From Campylobacterota bacterium (GTDB lineage Bacteria; Campylobacterota; Campylobacteria; Campylobacterales; JAADDX01), in NCBI GenBank assembly GCA_013153685.1, contig JAADDX010000016.1, positions 1-32,222 of the forward strand: a DNA stretch of 32,222 nucleotides, given 5' to 3'. Numbering within the stretch: the stretch's first letter is position 1; every line of letters starts with the position of its first letter. Below the pieces are notes generated by a model that made no database searches, was not told the DNA's origin, and saw only the letters and a program-made list of their open reading frames with translations. Below are positions 19,880 through 29,818 of the stretch, one piece after another. The translations under genes were made by a program, and so were the position numbers.

Positions 19880-20660
19880 TTATCTAAAATATATCCAAAA
19901 TACCAAAAGCCAAAGAACTTACAAGACGTATTTGAGCGTTCTTAAAGAAGCGATTGACTATATGGAAATAGATGATAATCATATTAATATCACACCCTAC
20001 AGACTTAAAATCGCCAATCAACAAAGAAAAACAATCGCCAAGAAAATTTCCATCCTAAGAAGCTTTTTTAAATATCTTCAAGACAATGGACATTCATTTA
20101 AAATCAGTGGTGATGAGCAAATATCGGTGCCTAAGACATTGCCAAAGCCGGTATTACTCTCACATATCATAGAAGCACTAAAAGTAGCAAACTTATATGA
20201 ATATACGGTAATTGCGACTATTTTTGGGCTAGGACTTAGGATTAGTGAAGCACGAGAATTAAAAAAGGCAAATATCAAGCAAGATTGGGTAGAGGTAGTA
20301 GGTAAAGGTAATAAAACACGCCACATCCCTTTGCCACAACCACTCCAAGAGACAATCTCTAAATTTATCCAGATGTATCATCCTCAAGTATATCTATTTG
20401 AGAAAGATTCCAAACAACTCACCGATATGCAATTAAGATATATCATCCAAAAACCGTTTCAAAAAATCGGCATCAAAGTCACTCCCCATCAATTGCGTCA
20501 TTCCTTTGCTACAGAGCTTATCAACAATGGTGCAAGGATTAATGATGTAAGTGAATTATTAGGACATGAGCACCTCTCAACAACGCAGATTTATACCAAA
20601 CTAAACAACAATACCAAACTAAACAATTACATGAAAGCACATCCGCTATGCACAAAATAA
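19851..20660 (+). CDS. xerH: Tyrosine recombinase, XerH-like
   Basis: GLGLRISEARELKKANI and HQLRHSFATELINNG...LLGHEHLSTTQIYT (R-K-H-R-H-Y residues present). Confidence 0.85.
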   Translation: MEFLKTQLDNYLKYIQNTKSQRTYKTYLSVLKEAIDYMEIDDNHINITPYRLKIANQQRKTIAKKISILRSFFKYLQDNGHSFKISGDEQISVPKTLPKPVLLSHIIEALKVANLYEYTVIATIFGLGLRISEARELKKANIKQDWVEVVGKGNKTRHIPLPQPLQETISKFIQMYHPQVYLFEKDSKQLTDMQLRYIIQKPFQKIGIKVTPHQLRHSFATELINNGARINDVSELLGHEHLSTTQIYTKLNNNTKLNNYMKAHPLCTK

Positions 20661-21667
20661 TGAAATTATTTATGAAGGAAATTTTTGTAGCGTTTTACAA
20701 GGATGAGAATACTTTCCACACCCAAAAATTAGTCATCAAAAACGATAAAATTATCCACAAAGAGGAATTTGAATTTACCCAAGAAGAGTTGATGAATTTT
20801 ATTAATGATTGTTTTATGGAGTCTACTCAAACATACGTTTCGACTTTTATAGATACCTTCAATCAAGGATGTGTAGATAGTTGCAGCAAAACCAGATACA
20901 AAGAGTTGGGTATCAATATAGATAACCTCAAAATCCTTTGCTTAGAAGATAAGTATTCGATTTTTGTGGGATTGTATGAGTTAAACTTGTTTCAAAAAGA
21001 GGTAGAACGATTTAGGGTGGATTATATTTTTTCTGTGTTTTTGCTGCTTGATATACACAAAACCAAACAGCCAAATAGTATTTATGTATTGTTTACCTCT
21101 ACTTTTGTGGCTGCGGTTATTTATACAGACGGTATTCGACCGACATATAGCAATATATATCAATTCAGCACCGTAAGTGATGATGATGAGTATATGGAGG
21201 ATGAAGATTTCGATAGCGATATGAGTGATATTGAGTTTGATGAGGTGGATATACTTGATGATATCGGTGATATCGGTGATATTGAAGAAGTAGATACTCA
21301 AGATTTAGATAGTGATATAGATGAACAAGCAGAGGCGAATTTGGAGAAGTTGGATAATTTGGATAATATTGAAGAACTTGATGATGACCAGATTGCAAAT
21401 TTGCAACCAGAAGATGATGATATTGATGATATTGCAAATGTTAAAGCGGAAATTGAAGCATTGGATTTTATTAAAAATTGTATTAAAGAATATTATGATG
21501 ATTATGCGGATGATTTCTTGCAGGAGTGTAACTTTTTTTACACTACCAAAATATCAAAAAATTTTATCAAGGATATCGAATCAGAGACAGCATTAGATAT
21601 AAAAGCGGATGATTTAGATATCTTAGATACTATCAATCAACTAGCTATGAAGGAACATAATGTATAG
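20648..21667 (+). CDS. Hypothetical protein with Asp/Glu-rich region, PilM-position protein
   Basis: ORF precedes PilN/PilO-like membrane proteins; acidic segment after ~175 aa; start 20648, 20660 or 20672 uncertain. Confidence 0.7.
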   Translation: MHKIMKLFMKEIFVAFYKDENTFHTQKLVIKNDKIIHKEEFEFTQEELMNFINDCFMESTQTYVSTFIDTFNQGCVDSCSKTRYKELGINIDNLKILCLEDKYSIFVGLYELNLFQKEVERFRVDYIFSVFLLLDIHKTKQPNSIYVLFTSTFVAAVIYTDGIRPTYSNIYQFSTVSDDDEYMEDEDFDSDMSDIEFDEVDILDDIGDIGDIEEVDTQDLDSDIDEQAEANLEKLDNLDNIEELDDDQIANLQPEDDDIDDIANVKAEIEALDFIKNCIKEYYDDYADDFLQECNFFYTTKISKNFIKDIESETALDIKADDLDILDTINQLAMKEHNV

Positions 21668-22166
21668 TTTTACCAAAGCACGCCCTAAGCCGTTGTTTGC
21701 CGAAGATACTAAATTGTGGTTGATTTTTATTGCTTCGACGGCTTTTTTGATGATATTTTTTTCATTGTTCTTGTGGGCAAAAGCTTTGTTGTATGAACAT
21801 GATATTACACAATTCAATATAGAAATCGCTTCTAACAAGAAGCAAATCCACGAGTTTGTAAAAAAAATAGAATTTATCAAAATCAAAAAAACACTAGCCA
21901 CACAAGTAAGTGTAAATAATGACTTGCTAAAAGACGGTGTGAAGAATTTGCTTGATTTAATACCAGATCCTATTACATTAACCAATATCAAAATTACCAA
22001 AACATCTCTTTATATATACGGTATTACCCCTTCTAAAGAGATTTATAATGTATTATTACTTCCACCGCTAAAATCGATCTTTACTCATACTATTACACAC
22101 TTTTATCAGATGCCAAATGGATGGTATCGATTTGAATCGATAAATTTACTAAAAGAGGAACAATGA
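21660..22166 (+). CDS. PilN-like bitopic membrane protein
   Basis: Short cytoplasmic N-terminus, single TM, coiled region, LLDLIPDPITLTNIKITKTSLYIYG resembling PilN/GspL-C fold; overlapping start. Confidence 0.55.
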   Translation: MYSFTKARPKPLFAEDTKLWLIFIASTAFLMIFFSLFLWAKALLYEHDITQFNIEIASNKKQIHEFVKKIEFIKIKKTLATQVSVNNDLLKDGVKNLLDLIPDPITLTNIKITKTSLYIYGITPSKEIYNVLLLPPLKSIFTHTITHFYQMPNGWYRFESINLLKEEQ

Positions 22167-22726
22167 AACTACCAAGCATAAATTTACCAAAATTACCAAA
22201 AATTGAGATGTTTGGGATTGATATTATCAAAAATATGTTGTTTTTTGTGCTATTTGTAATCGTGTTTTTGGTATTGTTGGCGTTGTTTGTTGCACCGAGT
22301 ATCAAAAAATTCAAGTCGGTAAAAGATGAGTATTATCAGACCAAAATGACTCTAGATACCACACAAAGACAACTTGATGCTAAAACCAAAGAATATCAAA
22401 AGTTATTTATCCAAAACAAGAGGATAATTTATGCATTAAAAAGAGATTTTGATGTGGATAATTTCAAATATTTTGCCAAAAGATATATGAATGTGCTTAA
22501 CATCCAAGAAAAAAACACCACTACTTATAAAAAACGCTTCATCAAAACCACATACATCGTCACAGCCAAGCTTAAGACGCCTACTAATTTTTATAAATTT
22601 GTCTCTGGGGCTAACAACTATAAATGTCTGATTGAAGTATACTTCCCAATCATATTCAAAGCCGCTAACGGAGAGATTACTCTGCTTTATAAACTAGAAC
22701 ATTTCAAGCAAAAACCAACTAAATAA
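22163..22726 (+). CDS. PilO-like bitopic membrane protein
   Basis: N-terminal TM, coiled coil, compact C-terminal domain; ATGA overlap with the previous CDS. Confidence 0.55.
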   Translation: MKLPSINLPKLPKIEMFGIDIIKNMLFFVLFVIVFLVLLALFVAPSIKKFKSVKDEYYQTKMTLDTTQRQLDAKTKEYQKLFIQNKRIIYALKRDFDVDNFKYFAKRYMNVLNIQEKNTTTYKKRFIKTTYIVTAKLKTPTNFYKFVSGANNYKCLIEVYFPIIFKAANGEITLLYKLEHFKQKPTK

Positions 22727-22789
22727 TTCAATTTTCTGAGTAGTTTTGTAACACTTAAAGATTTGTAAGCGATTTGTGATCTTAAGTTG

Positions 22790-22819
22790 TTGACTTGATA
22801 AGGATATGTGTGATAAAAT
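22790..22819 (+). promoter_or_regulatory. Putative sigma70-type promoter upstream of MCP 3
   Basis: TTGACT (22790-22795), 18 bp spacer, TAAAAT (22814-22819). Confidence 0.45.
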
Positions 22820-22850
22820 ACCACTTCATTTTTTAATGAAAGGGGAAATC

Positions 22851-24947
22851 ATGAAAAACTTATCAATCTCAACCAAGTTCTTTGTAGTGGTATTAGGCAG
22901 TATTTTGATTATGAGTTTAATATCATTACTAATCACAATCGATAGTATCAACTCTGTAACCAAAGACGAGATACAACAATTCACCAAAACCATCATAGCT
23001 CAAAAGAAAAAAGAGCTACTCTACAGAAGTGACATCGTATACAAAGTGATCCAAGCTCACTATGAAAAAACGCTTCCAGCACAGATGGAGAAGGATGCAA
23101 GAGCGTATCTGACGCAAAGAATGGATATTTTGTTTAATATCCTAAATACTTATTACCAAGAAAACAAAAATGACCCAGATATCAAAAACAAGCTCAAAAA
23201 ACTAGTGCGTGCTGCAAGATATGGAAAGAGTGGTTATTTTTGGATTCAAAATTTCAAATATCAAATTATAATGCACCCTATCAAACCTCAGTTTGATGGT
23301 AAAGTATTTATCAATACACCAAAAGTGCCTTTTGTAGAACTCGCAGTAGATGCTCTAAGACACTGTCAATGTGATAAGACGTTTATCAAATACAAATTCT
23401 ACAACCCTGCAACCAAAAAATATGAATTTAAAGTATCGCTTGTTAGGGTATTTAAACCATTTAACTGGATTATAGGGACTGGTAGATATATCAGTGATGT
23501 AACACCGATGATTCAAAAAGATGTCTTAGAGAGTATTAAAAATATTAGATTTGGTAAAAATGGTTATTTCTGGGTAAACGATATGCATTATAAGATGTTA
23601 ATGCATCCTATCAAACCTCAGTTTGATGGTAAAGTATTTATCAATACACCAAAAGTGCCTTTTGTAGAACTAGGGGTAAATGCTCTTAAGAAAACTAACA
23701 AAAATTATGCGTTTATTAGATACAAATTCTACAACCCTGCAACCAAAAAATACGAGGAGAAATTGTCTGTAGTAAGATTATTTAAACCATGGGGTTGGGT
23801 AATTGGAACAGGAACCTACCTAAGAGACGTAGATGCAACTATCGCTCAAGTAAAAGCTAGAAGCTTCAAGCAAATTGAAAAATCTGTAGTAGAAATTGCG
23901 ATAGTAAACGTGCTTGCGGCTATTTTTATTTTGTTTGCGACATATTTGGTAAGTAAGAAATATATCATCACTCCTATTAAGAAATTAGAAGATGAGCTTA
24001 CAACCAATGAAGAAGACCTAACCAAACAAATAGAGATAGATAGTAATGATGAGATAGGAAATATCGCTAAGAGTGTGAATTATTTTATTGCCAAAATTAG
24101 AGATACGTTTAATCAAATCAAAGATATCAGTAGTGAAAATGCTTCTACAGCCACTCAAGTAGCACAAACGGCAAATATAGTAGGCCAAAATGTAGAGCAT
24201 GAAGCTAATAAAATCAAAGAACTAACTAGCAATATTGAAAATGTATCATCAAATATGAATACATCAAGACAACATGCTCTTCAAACACAAGAAAACTTAC
24301 TAACAACCCAAAACAGACTCAAAGAAGCAAATGCGGAAATTACACATATTACAGATAGAATTACGGAAATATCAAACAAAGAAAACACACTAGCACAAAG
24401 CATTCAATCTTTGAGTGAATCGACAGAAGATGTGAAAAATGTGTTAAATATCATCAAAGAGATTGCCGAACAAACAAATCTATTAGCACTTAATGCAGCA
24501 ATTGAAGCGGCAAGAGCAGGGGAACATGGTAGAGGATTTGCGGTAGTTGCGGATGAAGTTAGAAAACTAGCTGAGAGAACTCAAAAAAGTTTGAGTGAAA
24601 TTGACGCGACTATTGGTATGATGGTAGGTGCTGTCTCAACCGCAAGTGAAGAGATGATGAATAATGCTAACGATATTATCAATCTAGCACGTGAGACAGA
24701 AAATACTAAGTCTGACATTGATGGAAGTATGGATGATATGATACATGCTACAGATAAAGTAAAACAATTAGTAGATGATTTTGAGAAATATACAAATGTT
24801 ATCAAAAATATCTCAGATGAATTTACATCTTTGCTTGAAGTATCATCTTCAAATACTAGAAGTGTAGAGGAGATTAGTAACGCTATTGAACATCTCTCAT
24901 CTATGACCCATAAACTAGACGATTTACTTCAACATTACAAAAGCTAA
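22851..24947 (+). CDS. Methyl-accepting chemotaxis protein with tandem sCache_2-type sensor modules (MCP 3)
   Basis: Two copies of GYFW(I/V)...[28 protein letters not shown]; signalling hairpin; ATG 22851 with upstream GGGGAA is a better start than 22806. Confidence 0.93.
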   Translation: MKNLSISTKFFVVVLGSILIMSLISLLITIDSINSVTKDEIQQFTKTIIAQKKKELLYRSDIVYKVIQAHYEKTLPAQMEKDARAYLTQRMDILFNILNTYYQENKNDPDIKNKLKKLVRAARYGKSGYFWIQNFKYQIIMHPIKPQFDGKVFINTPKVPFVELAVDALRHCQCDKTFIKYKFYNPATKKYEFKVSLVRVFKPFNWIIGTGRYISDVTPMIQKDVLESIKNIRFGKNGYFWVNDMHYKMLMHPIKPQFDGKVFINTPKVPFVELGVNALKKTNKNYAFIRYKFYNPATKKYEEKLSVVRLFKPWGWVIGTGTYLRDVDATIAQVKARSFKQIEKSVVEIAIVNVLAAIFILFATYLVSKKYIITPIKKLEDELTTNEEDLTKQIEIDSNDEIGNIAKSVNYFIAKIRDTFNQIKDISSENASTATQVAQTANIVGQNVEHEANKIKELTSNIENVSSNMNTSRQHALQTQENLLTTQNRLKEANAEITHITDRITEISNKENTLAQSIQSLSESTEDVKNVLNIIKEIAEQTNLLALNAAIEAARAGEHGRGFAVVADEVRKLAERTQKSLSEIDATIGMMVGAVSTASEEMMNNANDIINLARETENTKSDIDGSMDDMIHATDKVKQLVDDFEKYTNVIKNISDEFTSLLEVSSSNTRSVEEISNAIEHLSSMTHKLDDLLQHYKS
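23277..23752. repeat. Internal direct DNA repeat within MCP 3 (330 bp offset)
   Basis: Exact 65 bp copy 23277-23341 = 23607-23671 and exact 33 bp copy 23390-23422 = 23720-23752. Confidence 0.9.
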
Positions 24948-24978
24948 TAAGCATTTGGATTATTTCCATTTGCCTTAT

Positions 24979-24994
24979 TGGCATATTTATTGCT
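24979..24994 (+). promoter_or_regulatory. Sigma54 (RpoN) promoter for flgD-flgE
   Basis: TGGCAT-ATTTA-TTGCT, matching consensus TGGCAY-N5-TTGCW; hook genes are RpoN targets in Campylobacterota. Confidence 0.8.
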
Positions 24995-25018
24995 TATATC
25001 CTTAAAAAAGGATAAGCT

Positions 25019-25690
25019 ATGGATGTAACAAGCACAACGCAAGTTACCACAACTACTTCAAGCGATTTTACTTACAATCCGGACTCGGCTCTTACAAGTG
25101 ATGATTTCTTGAAATTATTTATGACGGAATTACAATACCAAGACCCAACAGCTCCGATGGAGACAAAAGATATGTTAGAACAAACAAGCCAACTAACACA
25201 GCTACAAACCAACCAAGACTTAAAAGATGCTCTTAGTAGCTTGACTAACCAATTATCATCATCGACTGAATTTAGTGCGGTTAGTATGATTGGCAAAATG
25301 GTAGATACCGGTAATAACGGATTTGCTGTAAATGATGCGGATAATTTAAGTAGTGATATTCCGTTTGATTTGTATTTTGGGGATGATTTTACTAGTGCAA
25401 CCGTAAAAATCACAGATAGAAATGGGGATGTGATAAGAAGTATCGATCTTAGTGATGGAGGTTCTAAAGGGATCACGAGCTTTTCGTGGGATGGAAAGGA
25501 TGATGATGGTAATCCAGTTGCTGATGGGGAATATTATGTAAAGGCGGATTATACTACCACAGATGGTGAGCAAAAAACTACCATGTTAGGGGTATATCCG
25601 GTAGAGTCAGTAAGATTTGATAACGGTAAAGCTCAAGTGAAAGTTGATAACAAATATATGGCATTGGATGACATAAAAGAGGTGTACTAA
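25019..25690 (+). CDS. flgD: Flagellar hook-capping protein FlgD
   Basis: FLKLFMTELQYQDPTAPMETKDMLEQTSQLTQLQ; FSWDGKDDDGNPVADGEY. Confidence 0.93.
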   Translation: MDVTSTTQVTTTTSSDFTYNPDSALTSDDFLKLFMTELQYQDPTAPMETKDMLEQTSQLTQLQTNQDLKDALSSLTNQLSSSTEFSAVSMIGKMVDTGNNGFAVNDADNLSSDIPFDLYFGDDFTSATVKITDRNGDVIRSIDLSDGGSKGITSFSWDGKDDDGNPVADGEYYVKADYTTTDGEQKTTMLGVYPVESVRFDNGKAQVKVDNKYMALDDIKEVY

Positions 25691-25691
25691 C

Positions 25692-27656
25692 ATGAATACT
25701 TCATTTTATAACGGTGTATCGGGGATGAAAACAGCCCAAGTTGGGATTGATGTATGGGGTGATAATATCGCAAATATAGATACGATTGGATTTAAACAAA
25801 GGGATGTGGATTTTAGTACGTTATTTAGCACATCACTCACCACTGCTCTTAACTCCCCAGCAACAAGTGATGTAGGCTTAGCCGATACTACTCCTACTAC
25901 CGTTATGAATTTATCGCAAGGTTCACTAAAAAATACTGACTATGTATTTGACTTGGCGTTAGAAGGGCAAGGATGGTTTAAGGTCGTAAATGCTTCTAAT
26001 ATGGAGGTATTTACAAGACAAGGTTCATTCTCACGCGATACAGATGGGACACTAGTAGCCCAAAGTGGTGCCAAATTGCAAGTAGTAAGTGCTGGAAATA
26101 TTAGCCAAACACCGGATGGATGGACATTTGATCCTACTATTAAAACCGATGATTTATTCAAAACCAATCAACCATCGGATATTCAATTGCCAAATGATAT
26201 CACATTTCCAGCCCAGCCAACCAAAAACATTATCATTGGTGGAAATTTACCCAATTCAGACGTAGCACCGGATCCAAAGCCGGCTGATCTGGATAGTGAA
26301 TTTGGTGTATTATATGATAAACATGCTCAAAATCTCAAAATTATCAATGGTGATAATTTGGTATATGGATTTGGTGATAATATGAGCTATAGTAAAAATC
26401 TAGTAACATATAATCTTTGTGTAACACCAGATCCAAAAGACAATCAAGATATGAATATTGATTTTTTTGTAAACGATACAGAAATTAAACTTACCGTGCC
26501 AGATGGTTCATCTAGCCAAGAGGTAGCCCAACAAATAGCACAAGAGCTTGATAAAAATGACATTAACTATACAATTGATGGAAATGATCTCCAAATCAAA
26601 GCCAAAGATAGCCTTACTATAAAAGCAGCCGGAGGTGACCTAATCAAACAAAGTAGCACATTACGAACTATTACGTATGATAATACGGTTATGCAAACAA
26701 CTCCGGATTCTGATACATTTAGAACCATACAGGATTTTGTGGATAAATTGCAATCGATGGCTGATTTGGTATATCAAGATGGGAGCGTAACTGTAGGATT
26801 GGATGATACAGGAAAGCTTTATATCCAAAACAACACCGATAGCACTATTAGAAGCTCTATGTATTCTACATCCAATTCCAATCCAAATTTCATCGAAAAT
26901 CTGGGGTTTTTAGCTACTACAGTAGATGCACACTCACACTCAAGTAGTATGGAATTTAACAAAAACTACCAAGGTTTTACAGGACAGATTGTGGATGCTG
27001 AGGGAAATTTGGATGATTTGAAATTCGATTTTGTAAAGACTAGATTGGATGAATATCATAACGTATGGAATGTGAATATAAGTGAAATTTCCCCAGATGG
27101 AGAGGTAATCTCAACTGTAAATCAAGATTTGATTTTTGATAATCAAGGTGTGTTAATTGAGCCTCGCACTCTTACGATAGATAACAACGGTGCTGATACG
27201 ACTATCGATCTGTATTCTACATTGGGAGGATTGACAGCCGTTGATAAACCAAATAGTGGATTTCAATATACCCAAGATGGACTAGCATCAGGACACCTCA
27301 CTGGGTATGATGTGAATGATTTTGGACAAATTGTTGCTAATTTTTCCAATTCACAAAGCGGGATTGTAGGGCAAATCCCTATTTACCATTTCCAAAACGA
27401 ACAAGGGCTGGATAATCTCGGAGATGCACAATACACCCCTACGTCAAATTCCGGAAGTCCGATAACATATTCTGATGAAAAGGGTGGGTATATCCCTGGG
27501 GCTACTATTAAAAACTATACTTTAGAAGTCTCAAACGTAAATATGGGGACTGCTATGACGCAATTGATTATTATCCAAAAAGCATACGATGCAAATTCCA
27601 AATCGGTAACCACATCGGATGAATTAGTCAAAAGAGCCATTGATATGAAAAGATAA
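25692..27656 (+). CDS. flgE: Flagellar hook protein FlgE
   Basis: N-terminal YNGVSGMKTAQVGIDVWGDNIANIDTIGFK; C-terminal SNVNMGTAMTQLIIIQKAYDANSKSVTTSDEL. Confidence 0.92.
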   Translation: MNTSFYNGVSGMKTAQVGIDVWGDNIANIDTIGFKQRDVDFSTLFSTSLTTALNSPATSDVGLADTTPTTVMNLSQGSLKNTDYVFDLALEGQGWFKVVNASNMEVFTRQGSFSRDTDGTLVAQSGAKLQVVSAGNISQTPDGWTFDPTIKTDDLFKTNQPSDIQLPNDITFPAQPTKNIIIGGNLPNSDVAPDPKPADLDSEFGVLYDKHAQNLKIINGDNLVYGFGDNMSYSKNLVTYNLCVTPDPKDNQDMNIDFFVNDTEIKLTVPDGSSSQEVAQQIAQELDKNDINYTIDGNDLQIKAKDSLTIKAAGGDLIKQSSTLRTITYDNTVMQTTPDSDTFRTIQDFVDKLQSMADLVYQDGSVTVGLDDTGKLYIQNNTDSTIRSSMYSTSNSNPNFIENLGFLATTVDAHSHSSSMEFNKNYQGFTGQIVDAEGNLDDLKFDFVKTRLDEYHNVWNVNISEISPDGEVISTVNQDLIFDNQGVLIEPRTLTIDNNGADTTIDLYSTLGGLTAVDKPNSGFQYTQDGLASGHLTGYDVNDFGQIVANFSNSQSGIVGQIPIYHFQNEQGLDNLGDAQYTPTSNSGSPITYSDEKGGYIPGATIKNYTLEVSNVNMGTAMTQLIIIQKAYDANSKSVTTSDELVKRAIDMKR

Positions 27657-27675
27657 AAAAGTAGATAAATTATGA

Positions 27676-27681
27676 TATAAT
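27676..27681 (+). promoter_or_regulatory. Putative -10 element upstream of MCP 4
   Basis: tatgaTATAATtg, with AAGGA before the ATG at 27707. Confidence 0.5.
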
Positions 27682-27706
27682 TGTCAAACTTATTTAAGGA
27701 GTGTGT

Positions 27707-28843
27707 ATGCTGAATTCTTTGTTTTTTCGTATGCGGATTGTGCATTGGGCATTAGAGAGTTTATTGGTAATTAATGCTATTTTCTTCACTAACAACATGA
27801 TCGGGAGTGTTGTGCAAATTGTGCTTGCAATTGTGGTATTGATTCATGACTGGGATGAAAAGGTTCATGGAGTGGATGTGACTAAAAAACTACTCCAACA
27901 TCTAAAAACCATGAGACTACACGAAGAGGTAGTAATCAACCTTAAACATTCACAAGAATACGAAGAGTTATTATATCAAATTAACAAGTTTATCAACCAA
28001 GTCTCAAATGCCCTTAGTATAGATGAGTTTATCAAAGAAATAATGGGCGTAATCGAAGCAAATGAAAGATTTGCAAAAGAGATGGCAAATAAAATTCAGT
28101 ATAACAAACAATTAAGCCACGAAGCGATGCAACACTTAGAAGTCGCTGAAGAGGAGAGTGTAAAAAATATCTATTTTTCGGAGAAACTAAAGACTCAAAT
28201 ATCGCAAAATGCTTCTTTTATCGAGGAAGTAAAAGAACATTTTGAGAAGCTAAATGATACGATAAATGCACAATTTCAATCTAACAATGAAGTAGAAGAA
28301 AATCTAAAAGCACTTCTTCAAACCACCGATAAGATGAAAAATATTTTGGAAATTATTTTAGATATCGCTAACCAAACCAATCTTTTGGCACTAAATGCAT
28401 CTATTGAAGCGGCAAGAGCAGGGGAGTATGGTAGAGAGTTTGCGGTAGTTGCAGATGAGGTTAGGAAGCTAGCCGAACAAACACAACAGAGTGTAGAAGA
28501 GGTAAATGATACGATTACTACAATTGTAGAATCGGTTGCTAATGTAAATGACAAAGTAATTGCAAATACCGATAAAATGAAAAGCTTGGTGGAAATTAGT
28601 AATAATTCTTTTGAGGGGATGGATAAAACTTATCAATCAATGAAACATATCAACGATCTCATCGCGGATGATATCAAAAACTCTGAGATAATTGAAAAAG
28701 AGATTGCCACCACCGAAAACACTATCAAAGAGTTAGATGCAAATCTAGATGGTGATGTTGAGACTATCTTAAACAATCAAGAATTAGCAAAAATGATAGC
28801 TCAAAAAATCAACATTTTACATAACAATTTAAAAAGCGTATAA
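27707..28843 (+). CDS. Chemoreceptor without a periplasmic sensor domain (MCP 4)
   Basis: Short N-terminal hydrophobic region, then cytoplasmic coiled coil with [39 protein letters not shown]. Confidence 0.88.
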   Translation: MLNSLFFRMRIVHWALESLLVINAIFFTNNMIGSVVQIVLAIVVLIHDWDEKVHGVDVTKKLLQHLKTMRLHEEVVINLKHSQEYEELLYQINKFINQVSNALSIDEFIKEIMGVIEANERFAKEMANKIQYNKQLSHEAMQHLEVAEEESVKNIYFSEKLKTQISQNASFIEEVKEHFEKLNDTINAQFQSNNEVEENLKALLQTTDKMKNILEIILDIANQTNLLALNASIEAARAGEYGREFAVVADEVRKLAEQTQQSVEEVNDTITTIVESVANVNDKVIANTDKMKSLVEISNNSFEGMDKTYQSMKHINDLIADDIKNSEIIEKEIATTENTIKELDANLDGDVETILNNQELAKMIAQKINILHNNLKSV

Positions 28844-28853
28844 GGAGAGAAGG

Positions 28854-29348
28854 ATGAAATTTGTATCAATTATTATGGGTAGTAAAAGTGATTATGAGAT
28901 AATGAAGGAGTGTGCGAAAGTGCTGGATAATTTCTCTATTTCATATGAATTAGTGATTTCTTCGGCACACAGATCACCACAAAGAACACAAAAATACGTA
29001 AAACAAGCTCAAGAAAAGGGTGCACAAGTGTTTATCGCAGCAGCTGGTATGGCAGCTCACTTAGCAGGAGTGATTGCAGCTCATACTACAAAACCGGTAA
29101 TTGGTGTGCCTATGAAGGGTGGAGCGTTAGATGGTATGGATGCGTTATTATCCACAGTGCAAATGCCAGCTGGTATGCCGGTAGCTACGCTAGCTTTGGG
29201 TAAAGCAGGGGCGATTAACGCTGCTTATCTTGCTATGCAAATATTAGCTTTAAATGATGCTGAATTGGCAACAAAACTATATGAAGATAGGATAGAAAAA
29301 GCCAAAAAAGTGGAAATGGATTCGAGTGAAATAGAGGTGATTTTATAA
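28854..29348 (+). CDS. purE: N5-carboxyaminoimidazole ribonucleotide mutase
   Basis: IIMGSKSDYEIMKE, SAHRSPQRT, AAAGMAAHLAGVIAAHTTKPVIGVP. Confidence 0.95.
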   Translation: MKFVSIIMGSKSDYEIMKECAKVLDNFSISYELVISSAHRSPQRTQKYVKQAQEKGAQVFIAAAGMAAHLAGVIAAHTTKPVIGVPMKGGALDGMDALLSTVQMPAGMPVATLALGKAGAINAAYLAMQILALNDAELATKLYEDRIEKAKKVEMDSSEIEVIL

Positions 29349-29818
29349 TGCAAACATGGCTTAGTATAGAGGAATTTGCAAAATTAGTCGGCAAATCACA
29401 AAAAGAGATTAAGATTCTTTGCAAAAAGGGCAAGCTAAGTTACAAAAAAGATAAGAGTGGTTTGTTAATAGAAGCTAACAAAGCAGCCCAAGCTCTCATC
29501 CCAATCTCAAATGCCGAAGTATTAGATGAAGTAAAAGGTAATACTATCTTAGAAAAAACCATCTCCACTATTATCAATCTTCACTCTAAAGTCCTAGAAG
29601 CCAAAGATGAGACGATAGAGTCTCTAAAAAGAGAGAATGAATTTCTCAAATCAAGTGTAATTTCTATGCAAGAAGTGTATGAAGAAGATAGAAAAACGAT
29701 AGAAACATTGCAAAATCAAGTAAAATTATTCCAAGAAGAACTGGAATTTTGTAGAAAGAAATACAAGCTTATGTGGGGGAAAGTTATCAAAAATGCGGAT
29801 AATTCTGATGAGGATTAA
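29348..29818 (+). CDS. DUF3972-like protein with putative N-terminal helix-turn-helix and C-terminal coiled coil
   Basis: WLSIEEFAKLVGKSQKEIKILCKKGKLSYKKDKSGLLIEA; coiled coil; start overlaps purE stop. Confidence 0.65.
   Translation: MQTWLSIEEFAKLVGKSQKEIKILCKKGKLSYKKDKSGLLIEANKAAQALIPISNAEVLDEVKGNTILEKTISTIINLHSKVLEAKDETIESLKRENEFLKSSVISMQEVYEEDRKTIETLQNQVKLFQEELEFCRKKYKLMWGKVIKNADNSDED

Noticed and set aside
19801-20700. Search by eye for a difH-like palindrome next to the xerH-like gene
   Set aside because: No convincing ~28-30 bp inverted-repeat site seen; a motif search of the whole genome would be needed.
21165-21437. 90 aa minus-strand His/Tyr-rich ORF
   Set aside because: Reverse-complement shadow of the GAT-rich Asp tract in the + strand gene.
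25072-25476. 134 aa minus-strand ORF opposite flgD
   Set aside because: Antisense to a clear flgD; no start signal or family.
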